Positions 18,237 to 27,461 of a DNA stretch of 64,000 nucleotides are shown piece by piece (position 1 is the first letter of the stretch; each line of letters begins with the position of its first letter). Both the position numbers and the translations under genes were made by a program. The stretch is taken from NCBI RefSeq assembly GCF_000426345.1, contig NZ_AUFE01000005.1, forward strand, positions 1-64,000, in the 5' to 3' direction. The notes under the pieces are model-generated. The model saw nothing but the letters and a program-made list of their open reading frames with translations. It was not told where the DNA came from and ran no database searches. This DNA is from Cupriavidus phytohabitans (GTDB lineage Bacteria; Pseudomonadota; Gammaproteobacteria; Burkholderiales; Burkholderiaceae).

Positions 18237-19490
18237 TCATGCAGCTTGCTTTACGGCATCAGGCTCCCGAGCCAGAACAACGAACCCCAAGCTCACAACA
18301 ACCGCCAGTGCATTGGCCGCTATATATCCATAGACCGCGCCTTGCACACCATACTTGGGGATCGTGAACAGGTCGACAGCGGCAGTTGCGACCAACACGA
18401 GCAGCGATTTGCCTACCAGCCAAGCGGGCTTGCGCAGATGGACGGCAAGCAAAGCCAAGCCCGTATCCGCGAAGGCCAGTCCAGAGGCCATGGCGCCTTG
18501 CTGCAGAAGGCTCACAGTTGCCTCAAAACGCTCACCATACAGAAGTTGCACAATCCATGGTGCGCCGACAGCAATGAGGATACCCCCCACCATCCCGATC
18601 GCCGCCATGCCTCCCGCCACACGTGCGACGTTGTAACGCGCCTTGGCCAGGGTCGGCTGCGCATAGACCGCAAGCGGTGCAACCGCGCTCGCGATGCTGG
18701 TGGCCAGCAGGGAAAAATTGTCAAGTACCTGCATGCAGGCCGCATAGGCCCCAAGGTCGATCAACGGCACGCGGGGTTTCAGCAGCAACTGGTCGATACG
18801 GCGCGCGCTGAACAGCAGGATCATGCTGACCCAGAATACCGAGCCGTCTCGCACCAGGCGCACCAGCAAGTCACGATCAAACGAATTCCAGGTGCGCGGG
18901 CGGCGGCGGGCGTAGTACCAGGTGAGCAGCGTCGCTAGCAGCATGGACTCCATCGCAAACGCCCAGGCATACTCGTGGACGGCGTGCACTGCCGAGAAAT
19001 AGAGCGCCGCGATCAGGGCAGCCTTGAACGCCAGCGCGGATAGGCTGAAGACCACGCCAGGGCGGTTGTCGGTGTGCGCCTGCATCCAGGCTGTCACGAC
19101 GCCGAACGGCTCGCGCAGCAAGATGGAAATACCCAGAATGGCTGCGATATGCACGGTGGTGGTATCTTGCCCGGTCAGCACGCTGCTCGTGAGCAGAGCC
19201 AAGTAGCCAGCAATGGAGGCAAATGCACGCAGGCCGAAGGCATGTGCGATCAAATGGGACTGGGCATCCGGTGATGGATGCGCGACCAGCCGCGGCACAA
19301 CAACTTCAGCGCCACAGATCAACCCAATCGACGCCGCAATCAGCACCAGCGACTGCGCATACTGAAAATGCGCAAAACCTTCCGGTCCGACGCCGCGTGC
19401 AATCAACGCCACGATGGCGATGCTGACAGTGATCTGAAGAGCCCGCTCGCCCAGCAGCCAGACGACGTTGCGCGCGATCTGCCTACGCAT
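18237..19490 (-). CDS. Wzx-like oligosaccharide flippase
   Basis: About 417 residues from ATG 19490 (MRRQIARNVVWLLGERAL); the longer frame upstream would lie inside the preceding glycosyltransferase gene and looks like its shadow. Twelve or so hydrophobic segments with the MVF/PST fold are present. It overlaps the glycosyltransferase stop by 8 bases, so the two are co-translated. Wzx proteins move undecaprenyl-diphosphate-linked repeat units to the periplasm, which implies a Wzy-dependent route, yet no Wzy polymerase is recognised in the window. Confidence 0.85.
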   Translation of the reverse strand: MRRQIARNVVWLLGERALQITVSIAIVALIARGVGPEGFAHFQYAQSLVLIAASIGLICGAEVVVPRLVAHPSPDAQSHLIAHAFGLRAFASIAGYLALLTSSVLTGQDTTTVHIAAILGISILLREPFGVVTAWMQAHTDNRPGVVFSLSALAFKAALIAALYFSAVHAVHEYAWAFAMESMLLATLLTWYYARRRPRTWNSFDRDLLVRLVRDGSVFWVSMILLFSARRIDQLLLKPRVPLIDLGAYAACMQVLDNFSLLATSIASAVAPLAVYAQPTLAKARYNVARVAGGMAAIGMVGGILIAVGAPWIVQLLYGERFEATVSLLQQGAMASGLAFADTGLALLAVHLRKPAWLVGKSLLVLVATAAVDLFTIPKYGVQGAVYGYIAANALAVVVSLGFVVLAREPDAVKQAA

Positions 19491-20628
19491 GGTCGGCCTT
19501 GCCGGAGGCGTGGGGCAGGGCGGCTCCCCGGCGCTGCACGAGCTCCCGGTACAGGTCGATCCAGCGCTGGGCGACGCTGGCCAGGCTGTATGCGGCAACA
19601 GCGTGGACGCGGCCTGCCGCGACATCCTGCCGGCCCAGCAGGGCCGCACGCATGCCGCGCGCAAGCGCATCGGTGTCGCCTGCCGGCACGATGCTGCCCG
19701 ACGCCGCCAGCAGCGCGCGGATGCCTGATACGTCGGTGGCCACCAGCGGCGTCTCGCAGGCGAGCGCCTCGGCTACCACGAGGGGCAGGCCTTCGCGCAT
19801 GGAGGACAGTACGAACAGGTCGGCGGCGTTCATCAGCGCCGGAACGTTGTCGCAGGGTCCGAGCAGCCGCACGGCGTGCGAAAGCCCGAGCGCGGCTGCG
19901 TGCTGTATCAGCGTTGCCTTCAGGGGACCGTCGCCGGCAATCAGCAAGCAAATGCCTGCGCCGGTCTCCGGATCGTCTGCCAGTTGGCGGAATGCTTCGA
20001 TCAGGCGCCGCTGATCTTTCTCGTGAACCAGCCGGCCGACATTGAGCACGACCCTGGCATCGGGGCCGATTCCCAGTGCCTGCCGCGCCTGCACACCTGC
20101 CTGCGGGACGCGGCGGAACTGGTCCGTATCGATGCCGTTTGGCATCACGCTGATTCGCCCGGTCTTCGTGGCGCCGACGTCCAGCATGTACTGCATGCCT
20201 TCCGCGCTGACGTGGGTGGTCGCTGCGCACAAGCCATCGGTCAGCCGATACGCCAGCATGCGCAGTTTGCCTCCCTCGCGTGAGCTGTGCGCGGTGCAGA
20301 GGACGGGGATACGCGCCCCGCCGGCGCGCCGCGGCCGCAGCAGCCGAGCGAAGATATTGGCGTGGAACATGTGCGCATGGACGATGTCCGGTTGCCAGTG
20401 CCCCACCCACTTGCGCACGGAGTGCAGGGTGAAAAGGAATCGCAGCGGATCCTTGTGCAGGTCCACGCGATGCAGCATCACCTCTGCGGGTAACACTACC
20501 TCTTGAGCAAGTGTCAGGCTGATCACCGCCACCTCATGCCCGAAGGCAACGAACTGACGCGCGAGGTCCGCGACCTGGCGCTCGGCGCCGCCAAGCCGAA
20601 GTCCTGTCGTCAGCAGCAGGATGCGCAT
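19483..20628 (-). CDS. family 4 glycosyltransferase
   Basis: About 381 residues from ATG 20628; an in-frame TTG at 20643 is an alternative, and neither has a clear ribosome binding site. The start MRILLLTTGLRLGGAERQV is typical of GT4 enzymes of capsule and O-antigen clusters, and the donor domain has VLSSMREGLPLVVAEALA. It overlaps the flippase downstream by 8 bases and follows the initiating phosphotransferase gene by about 40 bases, so it probably adds the second sugar of the repeat unit. GC is high again, unlike the 4-15 kb part of the island. Confidence 0.87.
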   Translation of the reverse strand: MRILLLTTGLRLGGAERQVADLARQFVAFGHEVAVISLTLAQEVVLPAEVMLHRVDLHKDPLRFLFTLHSVRKWVGHWQPDIVHAHMFHANIFARLLRPRRAGGARIPVLCTAHSSREGGKLRMLAYRLTDGLCAATTHVSAEGMQYMLDVGATKTGRISVMPNGIDTDQFRRVPQAGVQARQALGIGPDARVVLNVGRLVHEKDQRRLIEAFRQLADDPETGAGICLLIAGDGPLKATLIQHAAALGLSHAVRLLGPCDNVPALMNAADLFVLSSMREGLPLVVAEALACETPLVATDVSGIRALLAASGSIVPAGDTDALARGMRAALLGRQDVAAGRVHAVAAYSLASVAQRWIDLYRELVQRRGAALPHASGKADHA

Positions 20629-20667
20629 CTGGCGGGGAGGCAATTCATGCGGGCCACGCCGAGCATC

Positions 20668-22011
20668 TCAGCGCGCGCCGTAGCCCGTTAGCAGCGTGCG
20701 CATGGTCTTGCCGGCGATCAGCAGGTCCATTGCCATCGAGCAGTGCTTGACGTAGTAGAGGTCATAGCAAAGCTTGGTGATGGTTTCCTCGTGGCTCGCG
20801 GCATAGCCTTGCTGGACCTGCGCCCAGCCCGACAGGCCGGGGCGCACGAGATGGCGGTAGGGATAGAACGGGATCGTCTCGGAGAATGACTCGACCATCA
20901 AGGACTGTTCGGGACGCGGTCCGATCAGGCTCATGTCGCCCACCAGTACATTCCACAGCTGAGGGATCTCGTCGAGCCGGTACTTCCGGATGACGCGGCC
21001 CACACGCGTGACGCGGGGGTCGGAATGTGCAGCGAACTGGGCCTCGGTGTCCGGTTCATCGGCCATGCTGCGGAACTTCAGCATCGTGAACACCTTCCCG
21101 TAAAGGCCCACGCGTTCCTGGCGGAAGATGGCCGGACCGCTCGATTCCATGCGGATGGCCACGGCAACGGCCAGCCCGATGGGGATGGCCAGCGGCGCCA
21201 GCAGCAGCACCGCGGCGATATCGCCCAGGCGCTTGAATGGCGCATAGATGAAATTCTGTGCGTGGTCGTCCAGAAAGTTCTCGTCGATGTGCGTCAAGGC
21301 CAGGCGGCCGGTCAGCAGCTCCGCGATGCGTTCGACCGAATAGACGTGGACGTGGCTGAGCTTGTAGCGCGCCAGCGTCCGGGTGCGTTGCGGGTCGACA
21401 GCAGCGCTACGGTCCATCATCAGGCCCTCGCAGTCGGCTGCTTCCGCGAGCGTGTTGATGCGGTGGAACTCGGCGTGTGCGCTGCGCGCCGCGCCAGGCA
21501 TCGCCAGCAGTTCATCCAAGTGTTCGAGCGCCTGGGGGTCGGTATAGCCGAATTTCGGTACGTAGCGACGCACGAAGCGGAGATAACCGCTCCACAGCCA
21601 GACCATTGTGATCGTCATGCAGAGCAGCATGGCGCCCCGCGAATAGTCGATGCGGAATACCGCGCAGGTGGCCAGAAGGATGGCAAAGGGAACCAGTGTC
21701 GCAAGCGCCACTATGCTGTTGCCTTCAACTGGCGGAATATAGATAGTGCGGTCCAGCAGCATGCAGGCGATGGCATACGGCACCACGGACATGCCGATGG
21801 TATTCAGGAAGATCTGCGTGACCCAGCCATGGCGTGTGGCTTCATGTCCCCCAAGGGCGGCCAGTCCGTAGAGCAGGAGGCCCAAGGCACCCCATGCGAG
21901 CATGCGGCTGCGGCGGCGGGTGGTTTCTGACGATATACGCGTTGGCAGCTTCATCTTGTGACGCTCGGCTGGCGCCAAGGTTTGACCAACTGGCTCTGGG
22001 GAGTACGACAT
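20668..22011 (-). CDS. undecaprenyl-phosphate sugar phosphotransferase (WbaP/WcaJ type)
   Basis: A protein of 447 residues with four to five N-terminal hydrophobic segments, a soluble middle domain and the C-terminal bacterial sugar transferase domain from about residue 265. That domain has the basic FKRLGDIAAVLLLAPLA start, TMLKFRSMADEPDTEAQF, the catalytic-region RKYRLDEIPQLWNVLVGDMS and GPRPE. It starts repeat-unit assembly by transferring a hexose-1-phosphate to undecaprenyl phosphate. It is the first gene of the minus-strand set 22011-18237 and is divergent from manB. The specificity (glucose or galactose) is not clear from sequence. Confidence 0.9.
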   Translation of the reverse strand: MSYSPEPVGQTLAPAERHKMKLPTRISSETTRRRSRMLAWGALGLLLYGLAALGGHEATRHGWVTQIFLNTIGMSVVPYAIACMLLDRTIYIPPVEGNSIVALATLVPFAILLATCAVFRIDYSRGAMLLCMTITMVWLWSGYLRFVRRYVPKFGYTDPQALEHLDELLAMPGAARSAHAEFHRINTLAEAADCEGLMMDRSAAVDPQRTRTLARYKLSHVHVYSVERIAELLTGRLALTHIDENFLDDHAQNFIYAPFKRLGDIAAVLLLAPLAIPIGLAVAVAIRMESSGPAIFRQERVGLYGKVFTMLKFRSMADEPDTEAQFAAHSDPRVTRVGRVIRKYRLDEIPQLWNVLVGDMSLIGPRPEQSLMVESFSETIPFYPYRHLVRPGLSGWAQVQQGYAASHEETITKLCYDLYYVKHCSMAMDLLIAGKTMRTLLTGYGAR

Positions 22012-22255
22012 ACGGACGGGAACAGGCTGGCCAGGAACAAAGGCGCCGTCGGCACCAGAAATCGTTGGCCTGCAAGGCCGGGCGGGTCTGTCGGGGTAGT
22101 ATCGGCAACGGGCATACGGCCACGAGCAAACCAGCGGAGCGCATTATAAACCCCCCGGGAAGCCGCCCTCGATTTCAAATCCGGCACAATAGCGGCTGAG
22201 TTGACTTTTTGCGACTGCGACAGACCGTCGCGCTGTCGCGTATATGGGAAAAAAT

Positions 22256-23641
22256 ATGGCAATCGACCCCTCCATTTTTAAAGCCTATGACATCCGCGGC
22301 ATCGTGGGCAAAACGCTCACGCGCGAGGTCGCACGCCAGATTGGTCTGTCGTTCGGCTCAGCGGCTGTGGAACTGGGTGAGAACTCCATTGTGGTCGGCC
22401 GCGACGGGCGGCTTTCGGGGCCTGAGCTGATCGACGGCCTGGTTGAGGGGCTGCGCTCCGCAGGCCTCGACGTGATCGACGTCGGCATGGTCGCCACCCC
22501 GATGGTCTACTTCGGTACCAACATCGAGCTCAATGGCGTCCGTGCCACCTCGGGCATCATGGTCACTGGCAGCCACAACCCCCCCGACTACAACGGCTTC
22601 AAGATGGTCCTCGCCGGCCAGGCCATCTACGGCGAGCAGATCCAGGGCCTGAGCCAGCGCATTGAGGCGAGTGACTTCACCAGCGGTGCAGGCACCTACC
22701 AGAAAGTCGATGTGCGTCAGAAGTACCTCGACCGCATCACGAGCGACGTCAAGCTCGCCCGTCCGATGAAGATCGCCCTCGACGCCGGCAATGGCGTGGC
22801 CGGCGCCTTCGTTGGCGACCTGTTCCGCGGCCTGGGCTGCGAAGTGACCGAACTGTTCTGCGACGTGGACGGCAATTTCCCCAACCACCACCCCGATCCG
22901 GCGCATATCGAGAACCTGCAGGACCTGATGAAGACCCTGCGCGAGACCGATTGCGAGCTGGGCCTGGCCTTCGATGGCGACGGCGACCGCCTGGGCGTGG
23001 TCACCAAGGACGGCCAGGTGATCTTCCCGGACCGCCAGCTGATGCTGTTCGCCGAGGAGATCCTGTCGCGCAATCCCGGTGCGCAGGTGATCTACGACGT
23101 GAAGTGCACCGGCAAGCTGGCCCCGTGGATCCGCGAGCACGGCGGCGAGCCGCTGATGTGGAAGACCGGCCATTCGCTGGTCAAGGCGAAGCTGAAGGAG
23201 ACCGGTGCGCCGATCGCCGGCGAGATGAGCGGCCACGTGTTCTTCAAGGACCGCTGGTATGGCTTTGACGACGGCCTGTACACCGGCGCGCGACTGCTGG
23301 AGATCCTGTCGCGCCACGCCGACCCGAGCGCGGTGCTGAATGCGCTGCCGAACGCCAACAACACGCCGGAGCTGCAGCTCAAGTGCGCCGAAGGCGAGCC
23401 CTTTACGCTGCTCGACAAGATCAAGGCGAACGCGAAGTTCGAGGGGGCGCGCGAGGTGAACAAGATCGATGGCGTGCGCGTGGAATACGCCGATGGCTTC
23501 GGCCTGGCGCGTCCGTCGAACACCACGCCGGTGGTGGTGATGCGTTTCGAGGCGGACAACGACGCCGCGCTGGGGCGCATCCAGGCCGAGTTCAAGCGTG
23601 TGATCCTGGCCGAGAAACCGGATGCTCAACTCCCGTTCTGA
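22256..23641 (+). CDS. manB: phosphomannomutase/phosphoglucomutase
   Basis: About 461 residues; the in-frame ATG at 22244 is also possible, but GGGA sits about seven bases before 22256. The serine phosphate site is TGSHNPPDYNGFKM near residue 100, the metal loop is DGDGDRLG near 240, the sugar loop is GEMSGHVFF and the phosphate loop is ARPSNTTPVVV near the C-terminus, all in the order of the AlgC/ManB family. It supplies mannose-1-phosphate or glucose-1-phosphate; the latter feeds RfbF and the core sugars. It overlaps waaC by 20 bases. Confidence 0.92.
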   Translation: MAIDPSIFKAYDIRGIVGKTLTREVARQIGLSFGSAAVELGENSIVVGRDGRLSGPELIDGLVEGLRSAGLDVIDVGMVATPMVYFGTNIELNGVRATSGIMVTGSHNPPDYNGFKMVLAGQAIYGEQIQGLSQRIEASDFTSGAGTYQKVDVRQKYLDRITSDVKLARPMKIALDAGNGVAGAFVGDLFRGLGCEVTELFCDVDGNFPNHHPDPAHIENLQDLMKTLRETDCELGLAFDGDGDRLGVVTKDGQVIFPDRQLMLFAEEILSRNPGAQVIYDVKCTGKLAPWIREHGGEPLMWKTGHSLVKAKLKETGAPIAGEMSGHVFFKDRWYGFDDGLYTGARLLEILSRHADPSAVLNALPNANNTPELQLKCAEGEPFTLLDKIKANAKFEGAREVNKIDGVRVEYADGFGLARPSNTTPVVVMRFEADNDAALGRIQAEFKRVILAEKPDAQLPF

Positions 23642-24758
23642 GCGCACGGCGGTGCCGCCGACACCGCCACCTTCGCCCGATGCGGTCGGCGCGGCCGGCG
23701 TGGCGCAGTCCATGCCGGCCGCGGTGCCGTTCGCGCTGCCGCTTACGTTGCCGGATAAGCCGCGCATCCTGCTGGTCAAGGTGTCGTCGCTCGGCGACGT
23801 GGTGCACAACATGCCGCTGGTGCACGACCTGCGCGCGCGCTGGCCCGGTGCCGAGATCGACTGGGTGGTGGAAGAGGGCTATGTGGAGCTGGTGCGCCTG
23901 TTGCCCGAGGTGCGGCGGGTCATCCCGTTCGCGCTGCGGCGCTGGCGCAAGCGCATCCTGCAGGGCGCGACCTGGCAGGAAATGGGCGCCGTGCGCGACG
24001 CCTTGCGCCAGGAGCGCTACGACGCCGTGATCGAAAGCCAGGGCCTGCTCAAGACTGCGGTGGTGGCGCGCGTGGCGACGCGCGCGCCGGGTGCGCCGAT
24101 CATCGGGCTGGGCAATGCGACGCAGGGCTCGGGCTATGAGCCGGCGGCGCGCCTGTTGTACACCGATGCGGTGCGGGTGCCGCGGCAGACCCATTCGGTG
24201 CGGCGCTCGCGTCTGCTGGGCGCGGCGCTGACCGGGATCGCGCCGGCGGAGCCGCCGCAGTTCTTCGGGCCGGCGGCGCAGTCGCTGCATGCGGACGATC
24301 CGTTGTGGGCGGACCTCCCCGCGCGCTATGCCGTCTGCTTCCACGCGACAGCTGGGGCGCGCAAGAAGTGGGCGGTGCAGAACTGGCACGCGCTGGGCAA
24401 CCGCCTGGCTGCTGAAGGGTTGACGATGCTGCTGCCGTGGGGCAACGACAAGGAGCGCCAGGCCGCCGAGGAGATCGCCGCGGGCGTGCCGCAGGCCCGC
24501 GTGCTGCCGAAGTTCTCGGTGATGCAGGGATTTGGCCTGATCAACCGTGCCGAAGTGGTGATCGGGGTCGATACGGGTCTGGTCCATATCGCCGCGGCGC
24601 TGTGCCGGCCGACGGTGGAAATCTATACCGCCACGTGGCGCTGGAAGACGGAAGGGTATTGGTCCGGCCGCATCGCCAACGTCGGCGACGACGGCGTGGT
24701 GCCATCGGTCGATGAAGTCTATGAGGCCGCCCGCCGCGTGCGCGGGGTGGCTGCCTGA
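23622..24758 (+). CDS. waaC: LPS heptosyltransferase I
   Basis: A protein of 378 residues of family GT9. After an N-terminal extension of about 40 residues comes PRILLVKVSSLGDVVHNMP, the WaaC start. The C-terminal donor half has GVDTGLVHIAAAL and PTVEIYTAT. It adds the first L-glycero-D-manno-heptose to Kdo of lipid A on the cytoplasmic face. The gene overlaps manB and its stop overlaps the waaA start (TGATG), so the three form one translational unit. Confidence 0.93.
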   Translation: MLNSRSERTAVPPTPPPSPDAVGAAGVAQSMPAAVPFALPLTLPDKPRILLVKVSSLGDVVHNMPLVHDLRARWPGAEIDWVVEEGYVELVRLLPEVRRVIPFALRRWRKRILQGATWQEMGAVRDALRQERYDAVIESQGLLKTAVVARVATRAPGAPIIGLGNATQGSGYEPAARLLYTDAVRVPRQTHSVRRSRLLGAALTGIAPAEPPQFFGPAAQSLHADDPLWADLPARYAVCFHATAGARKKWAVQNWHALGNRLAAEGLTMLLPWGNDKERQAAEEIAAGVPQARVLPKFSVMQGFGLINRAEVVIGVDTGLVHIAAALCRPTVEIYTATWRWKTEGYWSGRIANVGDDGVVPSVDEVYEAARRVRGVAA

Positions 24759-26047
24759 TGCTGCGCCTGATCTATAGCCTGCTGTGGGTGGCGGTGCTGC
24801 CGCTGGCGCTGTTGCGGCTGGCATGGCGCGCGCGCAAGGAGCCCGGCTACCTGCACCATGTCGGCGAGCGGCTGGGCGTGTATGGCAGCCTGCCGAACCA
24901 GGGGCCATGGCTATGGGTCCACGCCGTGTCCGTGGGCGAGACCCGTGCCGCGCAGCCGCTGATCGAGTCCTTGCTCCGCGCCTATCCGCGCCACCGCCTG
25001 CTGTTGACGCACATGACGCCGACCGGGCGCCAGACCGGCGCGCAGCTGTTCGGCAACGAGCCGCGTATCGTGCAGTGCTACCTGCCGTACGACCTGCCCT
25101 GGCTGGTGCGGCGGTTCTTGCGGTATTTCCGGCCCGAGGCGGGGATGCTGATGGAGACCGAGGTGTGGCCCAATGTGGTGCACGGCGCGCGCAAGGCGGG
25201 TGTGCCGTTGTACCTGGTCAATGCGCGCCTGTCGCCGCGCAGTTTCCGGCGCACGGCGCGCTTCGGACGCGCGGCTTCGGCGATGTACCGCGACTTCGCG
25301 GGTGTGCTGGCGCAGACTGCTGGCGATGCCGAGCGCTTCCGCGCGCTGGGCGTGCCGGCGGTGCAGATCACGGGCAACCTCAAGTTCGACATGCAGCCGC
25401 CAGCGGCGGGCATGGCGCTGGGCGAGCGGCTGCGCAAGGTCTTCAATGGCCGCCAGGTGCTGGCCGCCGCCAGTACCCGCGAAGGCGAGGAGCCGCTGCT
25501 GCTCGACGCCTTCTCACGCTGGCAGTCGCTGGCCGGCGACGTGCCTCGCCCGGCGTTGCTGCTGATCCCGCGCCATCCGCAGCGCTTCGATGAAGTGGCG
25601 GCAATGGCTGGGCGCGCCGGGTTCTCGGTGGCGCGCCGCAGTGCGCTGAATCTCGATGGCGAGACGGCACCCGTGGACGCGGATATCCTGCTCGGTGATT
25701 CGATGGGCGAGATGGCGATGTACTTCGCCGCATCGGACCTCGCCTTTATCGGCGGCAGCCTGTTGCCGCTGGGCGGACAGAACCTGATCGAGGCGTGCGC
25801 GGTCGGCACGCCGGTGCTGATCGGCCCGCATACCTTCAACTTTGCGCAGGCGACCGAAGACGCCATTGCCGCAGGCGCCTGCCTGCGCGTGGACAATGCC
25901 GATGAACTGGTGCGCAGCGCCGGCAGCGTGCTGGCGGACCGCGCGCGGCTGGCGGATATGCGGGCGCATGCGCAGACCTTTGCCGGGCTGCATCGCGGCG
26001 CTACCGTGCGCACGCTGGCGGCGCTGGCGCCGGTACTGGAAGACTAA
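24758..26047 (+). CDS. waaA: Kdo transferase
   Basis: A protein of 429 residues with an N-terminal membrane anchor (about residues 3-20), then HHVGERLGVYG, WVHAVSVGETRAAQPLI and the acceptor-domain glutamate region METEVWPNVV. The donor domain contains FIGGSLLPLGGQNLIEACA. WaaA attaches Kdo to lipid IVA and is essential in most Gram-negative bacteria. The gene is the last of the manB-waaC-waaA unit and converges with the next gene, 9 bases away. Confidence 0.95.
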   Translation: MLRLIYSLLWVAVLPLALLRLAWRARKEPGYLHHVGERLGVYGSLPNQGPWLWVHAVSVGETRAAQPLIESLLRAYPRHRLLLTHMTPTGRQTGAQLFGNEPRIVQCYLPYDLPWLVRRFLRYFRPEAGMLMETEVWPNVVHGARKAGVPLYLVNARLSPRSFRRTARFGRAASAMYRDFAGVLAQTAGDAERFRALGVPAVQITGNLKFDMQPPAAGMALGERLRKVFNGRQVLAAASTREGEEPLLLDAFSRWQSLAGDVPRPALLLIPRHPQRFDEVAAMAGRAGFSVARRSALNLDGETAPVDADILLGDSMGEMAMYFAASDLAFIGGSLLPLGGQNLIEACAVGTPVLIGPHTFNFAQATEDAIAAGACLRVDNADELVRSAGSVLADRARLADMRAHAQTFAGLHRGATVRTLAALAPVLED

Positions 26048-26056
26048 GCGGCCAGG

Positions 26057-27241
26057 TCAGGGTTCCGCCGGAGCCGGTGGCGTCCTGACCAGAGCATCCC
26101 ACTGCAGCGCGATCCGGTCGAGCGCAAAGCCGGCTGCCTTGCGGCGGCCGGCGTCGGCGAGGCGGGTAGCGGTCGCCGGCTCGCGGATCACGGTCAGCAG
26201 CGCTTGCGCAAGCGCATCCGCATTGCCTGTCGCGACTACCAGCGCGTCTTGGCCGGGCGTCAGCAGTTCGCGCGGGCCCGTTTCGCAATCCGTCGAGACG
26301 ATGGGCAAGCCGAACGCCATGGCTTCGATCAGCACCAGCCCGAAACCCTCGTATCGCGAACTCAGGCAGAACACCGACGCGCGCCCGTACGCTTGCTGCG
26401 GATCGTGGCAAATGCCCGGCATGCTGACGCGACCCTGCAAGCCCAATTCAACGATCAGCGCGCACAGGGCAGGGCGCTCCTCGCCCTCGCCGTGGATCAG
26501 CAATTGCCATCCCGGCGCCTGCGCGGCGACCTGCTGCCACGCATGCAGCAGCACATCGAACCCCTTGGCCGCAACCAGCCGGCCCATGGCGAGCACCGTC
26601 TTCTGCGTGCGCGGCGCAGATGCGGGCGGCATCGGGAATGGCAGGGGGTTTGGCAGGCAGACGATATCGCTGCGCGGCTGCAGCGCTTCGCGCCAGCGCT
26701 GGCGGTCCCGTTCCGTCAACACCACGACCTGCCGGCAGAAGCGTGCCGCGAGCCGCCGCGCCACCGTGCGCGCCGGCTTGCCGAGATTCTCGTCGAAGTG
26801 GCAATGCTCCCAGGCGATATGGTGCAGGCCGAGGCCAGCGGTGGCGGGCAGCACGAACAGCGCGAGCATGGTGTCGACCTGCACCAGCACTTCGGTCCGG
26901 TGCGCGCGGCAATGGCGGCGGATGCCTGCAACGGTGGCCAGGTACGCCCGCTTGAAAGAAGGCCGTTGCGCAAACAGCGCTTCATGCCGGATGCGCGGAT
27001 CGAGCGCGAACTGGCTGGCCTGGTCCCACAGGCTCAGAATGTTCACGTTATGGCCGAGCGCGGCCAGCGCATTGGCGATCGTCGCCGTCATGCGTTCGGC
27101 GCCGGCCATGGCGTTCAGCGTGCCGGTCAGGAAGCAGATATTGCGGCCGGATGCCGAGGGATGCGTGGTGGTGGGCAAGGTGATCTGGGCGATCCGAGGT
27201 GTTCTGATGCACTCGGGGACACGAAAGACCACGGCTGGCAT
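26057..27241 (-). CDS. family 4 glycosyltransferase
   Basis: A protein of 394 residues. The conserved part begins at about residue 33 with NICFLTGTLNAMAGAERMT, so the true start may lie inside the given one. The donor domain has LSSRYEGFGLVLIEAMAFG with the two glutamates of GT4 enzymes. It converges with waaA, which suggests an LPS core or O-antigen transfer role; the sugar is unknown. A TnpB element is inserted about 100-200 bases upstream of its start. Confidence 0.87.
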   Translation of the reverse strand: MPAVVFRVPECIRTPRIAQITLPTTTHPSASGRNICFLTGTLNAMAGAERMTATIANALAALGHNVNILSLWDQASQFALDPRIRHEALFAQRPSFKRAYLATVAGIRRHCRAHRTEVLVQVDTMLALFVLPATAGLGLHHIAWEHCHFDENLGKPARTVARRLAARFCRQVVVLTERDRQRWREALQPRSDIVCLPNPLPFPMPPASAPRTQKTVLAMGRLVAAKGFDVLLHAWQQVAAQAPGWQLLIHGEGEERPALCALIVELGLQGRVSMPGICHDPQQAYGRASVFCLSSRYEGFGLVLIEAMAFGLPIVSTDCETGPRELLTPGQDALVVATGNADALAQALLTVIREPATATRLADAGRRKAAGFALDRIALQWDALVRTPPAPAEP

Positions 27242-27329
27242 CCGCCGCGGCGAGACATGGGGCGCACGTTACACTGATATGTATGGACCGTGTCAAGTAC
27301 CAAAAGTGTGGCCCCCCAAAGTTTGACGG

Positions 27330-27369
27330 GTCAAGGGCGGGCATCAGCCCGGCGTAGCGCACCCTTGAC
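27330..27369. repeat. imperfect hairpin at the left side of the TnpB element
   Basis: GTCAAGGG at 27330-27337 pairs with CCCTTGAC at 27362-27369, and an inner CGGGC/GCCCG pair adds a second stem. IS200/IS605 elements carry such subterminal hairpins at their ends, so this may mark the left end. A transcription terminator is less likely because no T run follows on either strand. Confidence 0.4.
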
Positions 27370-27389
27370 GCGACGTCGGTTTGTACGGC

Positions 27390-27461
27390 ATGCGCAAGTA
27401 CAATAAGCAGATCAAGGAAGACTATCCGGGTAGCAAGGAACCAAAAGCCATTCTGGAATGA
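27390..27461 (+). CDS. 23-residue leader ORF coupled to tnpB
   Basis: ATG 27390 opens a frame of 23 lysine-rich residues (starts MRKYNKQIKEDYPGSKEPK) that ends in an ATGA overlap with the tnpB start at 27458. It may be a translational coupling leader or the tail of a lost upstream reading frame. I do not recognise it. Confidence 0.3.
   Translation: MRKYNKQIKEDYPGSKEPKAILE

Noticed and set aside
22358-23812. Long minus-strand frames opposite manB and waaC (up to 484 codons)
   Set aside because: They are antisense shadows in GC-rich DNA. The translated products have no known domain, while the plus-strand genes show complete active-site motifs.
26055-26090. GGTCAGG/CCTGACC hairpin between waaA and the GT4 gene as terminator
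   Set aside because: It lies inside the end of the GT4 coding region and has no T run on either strand.
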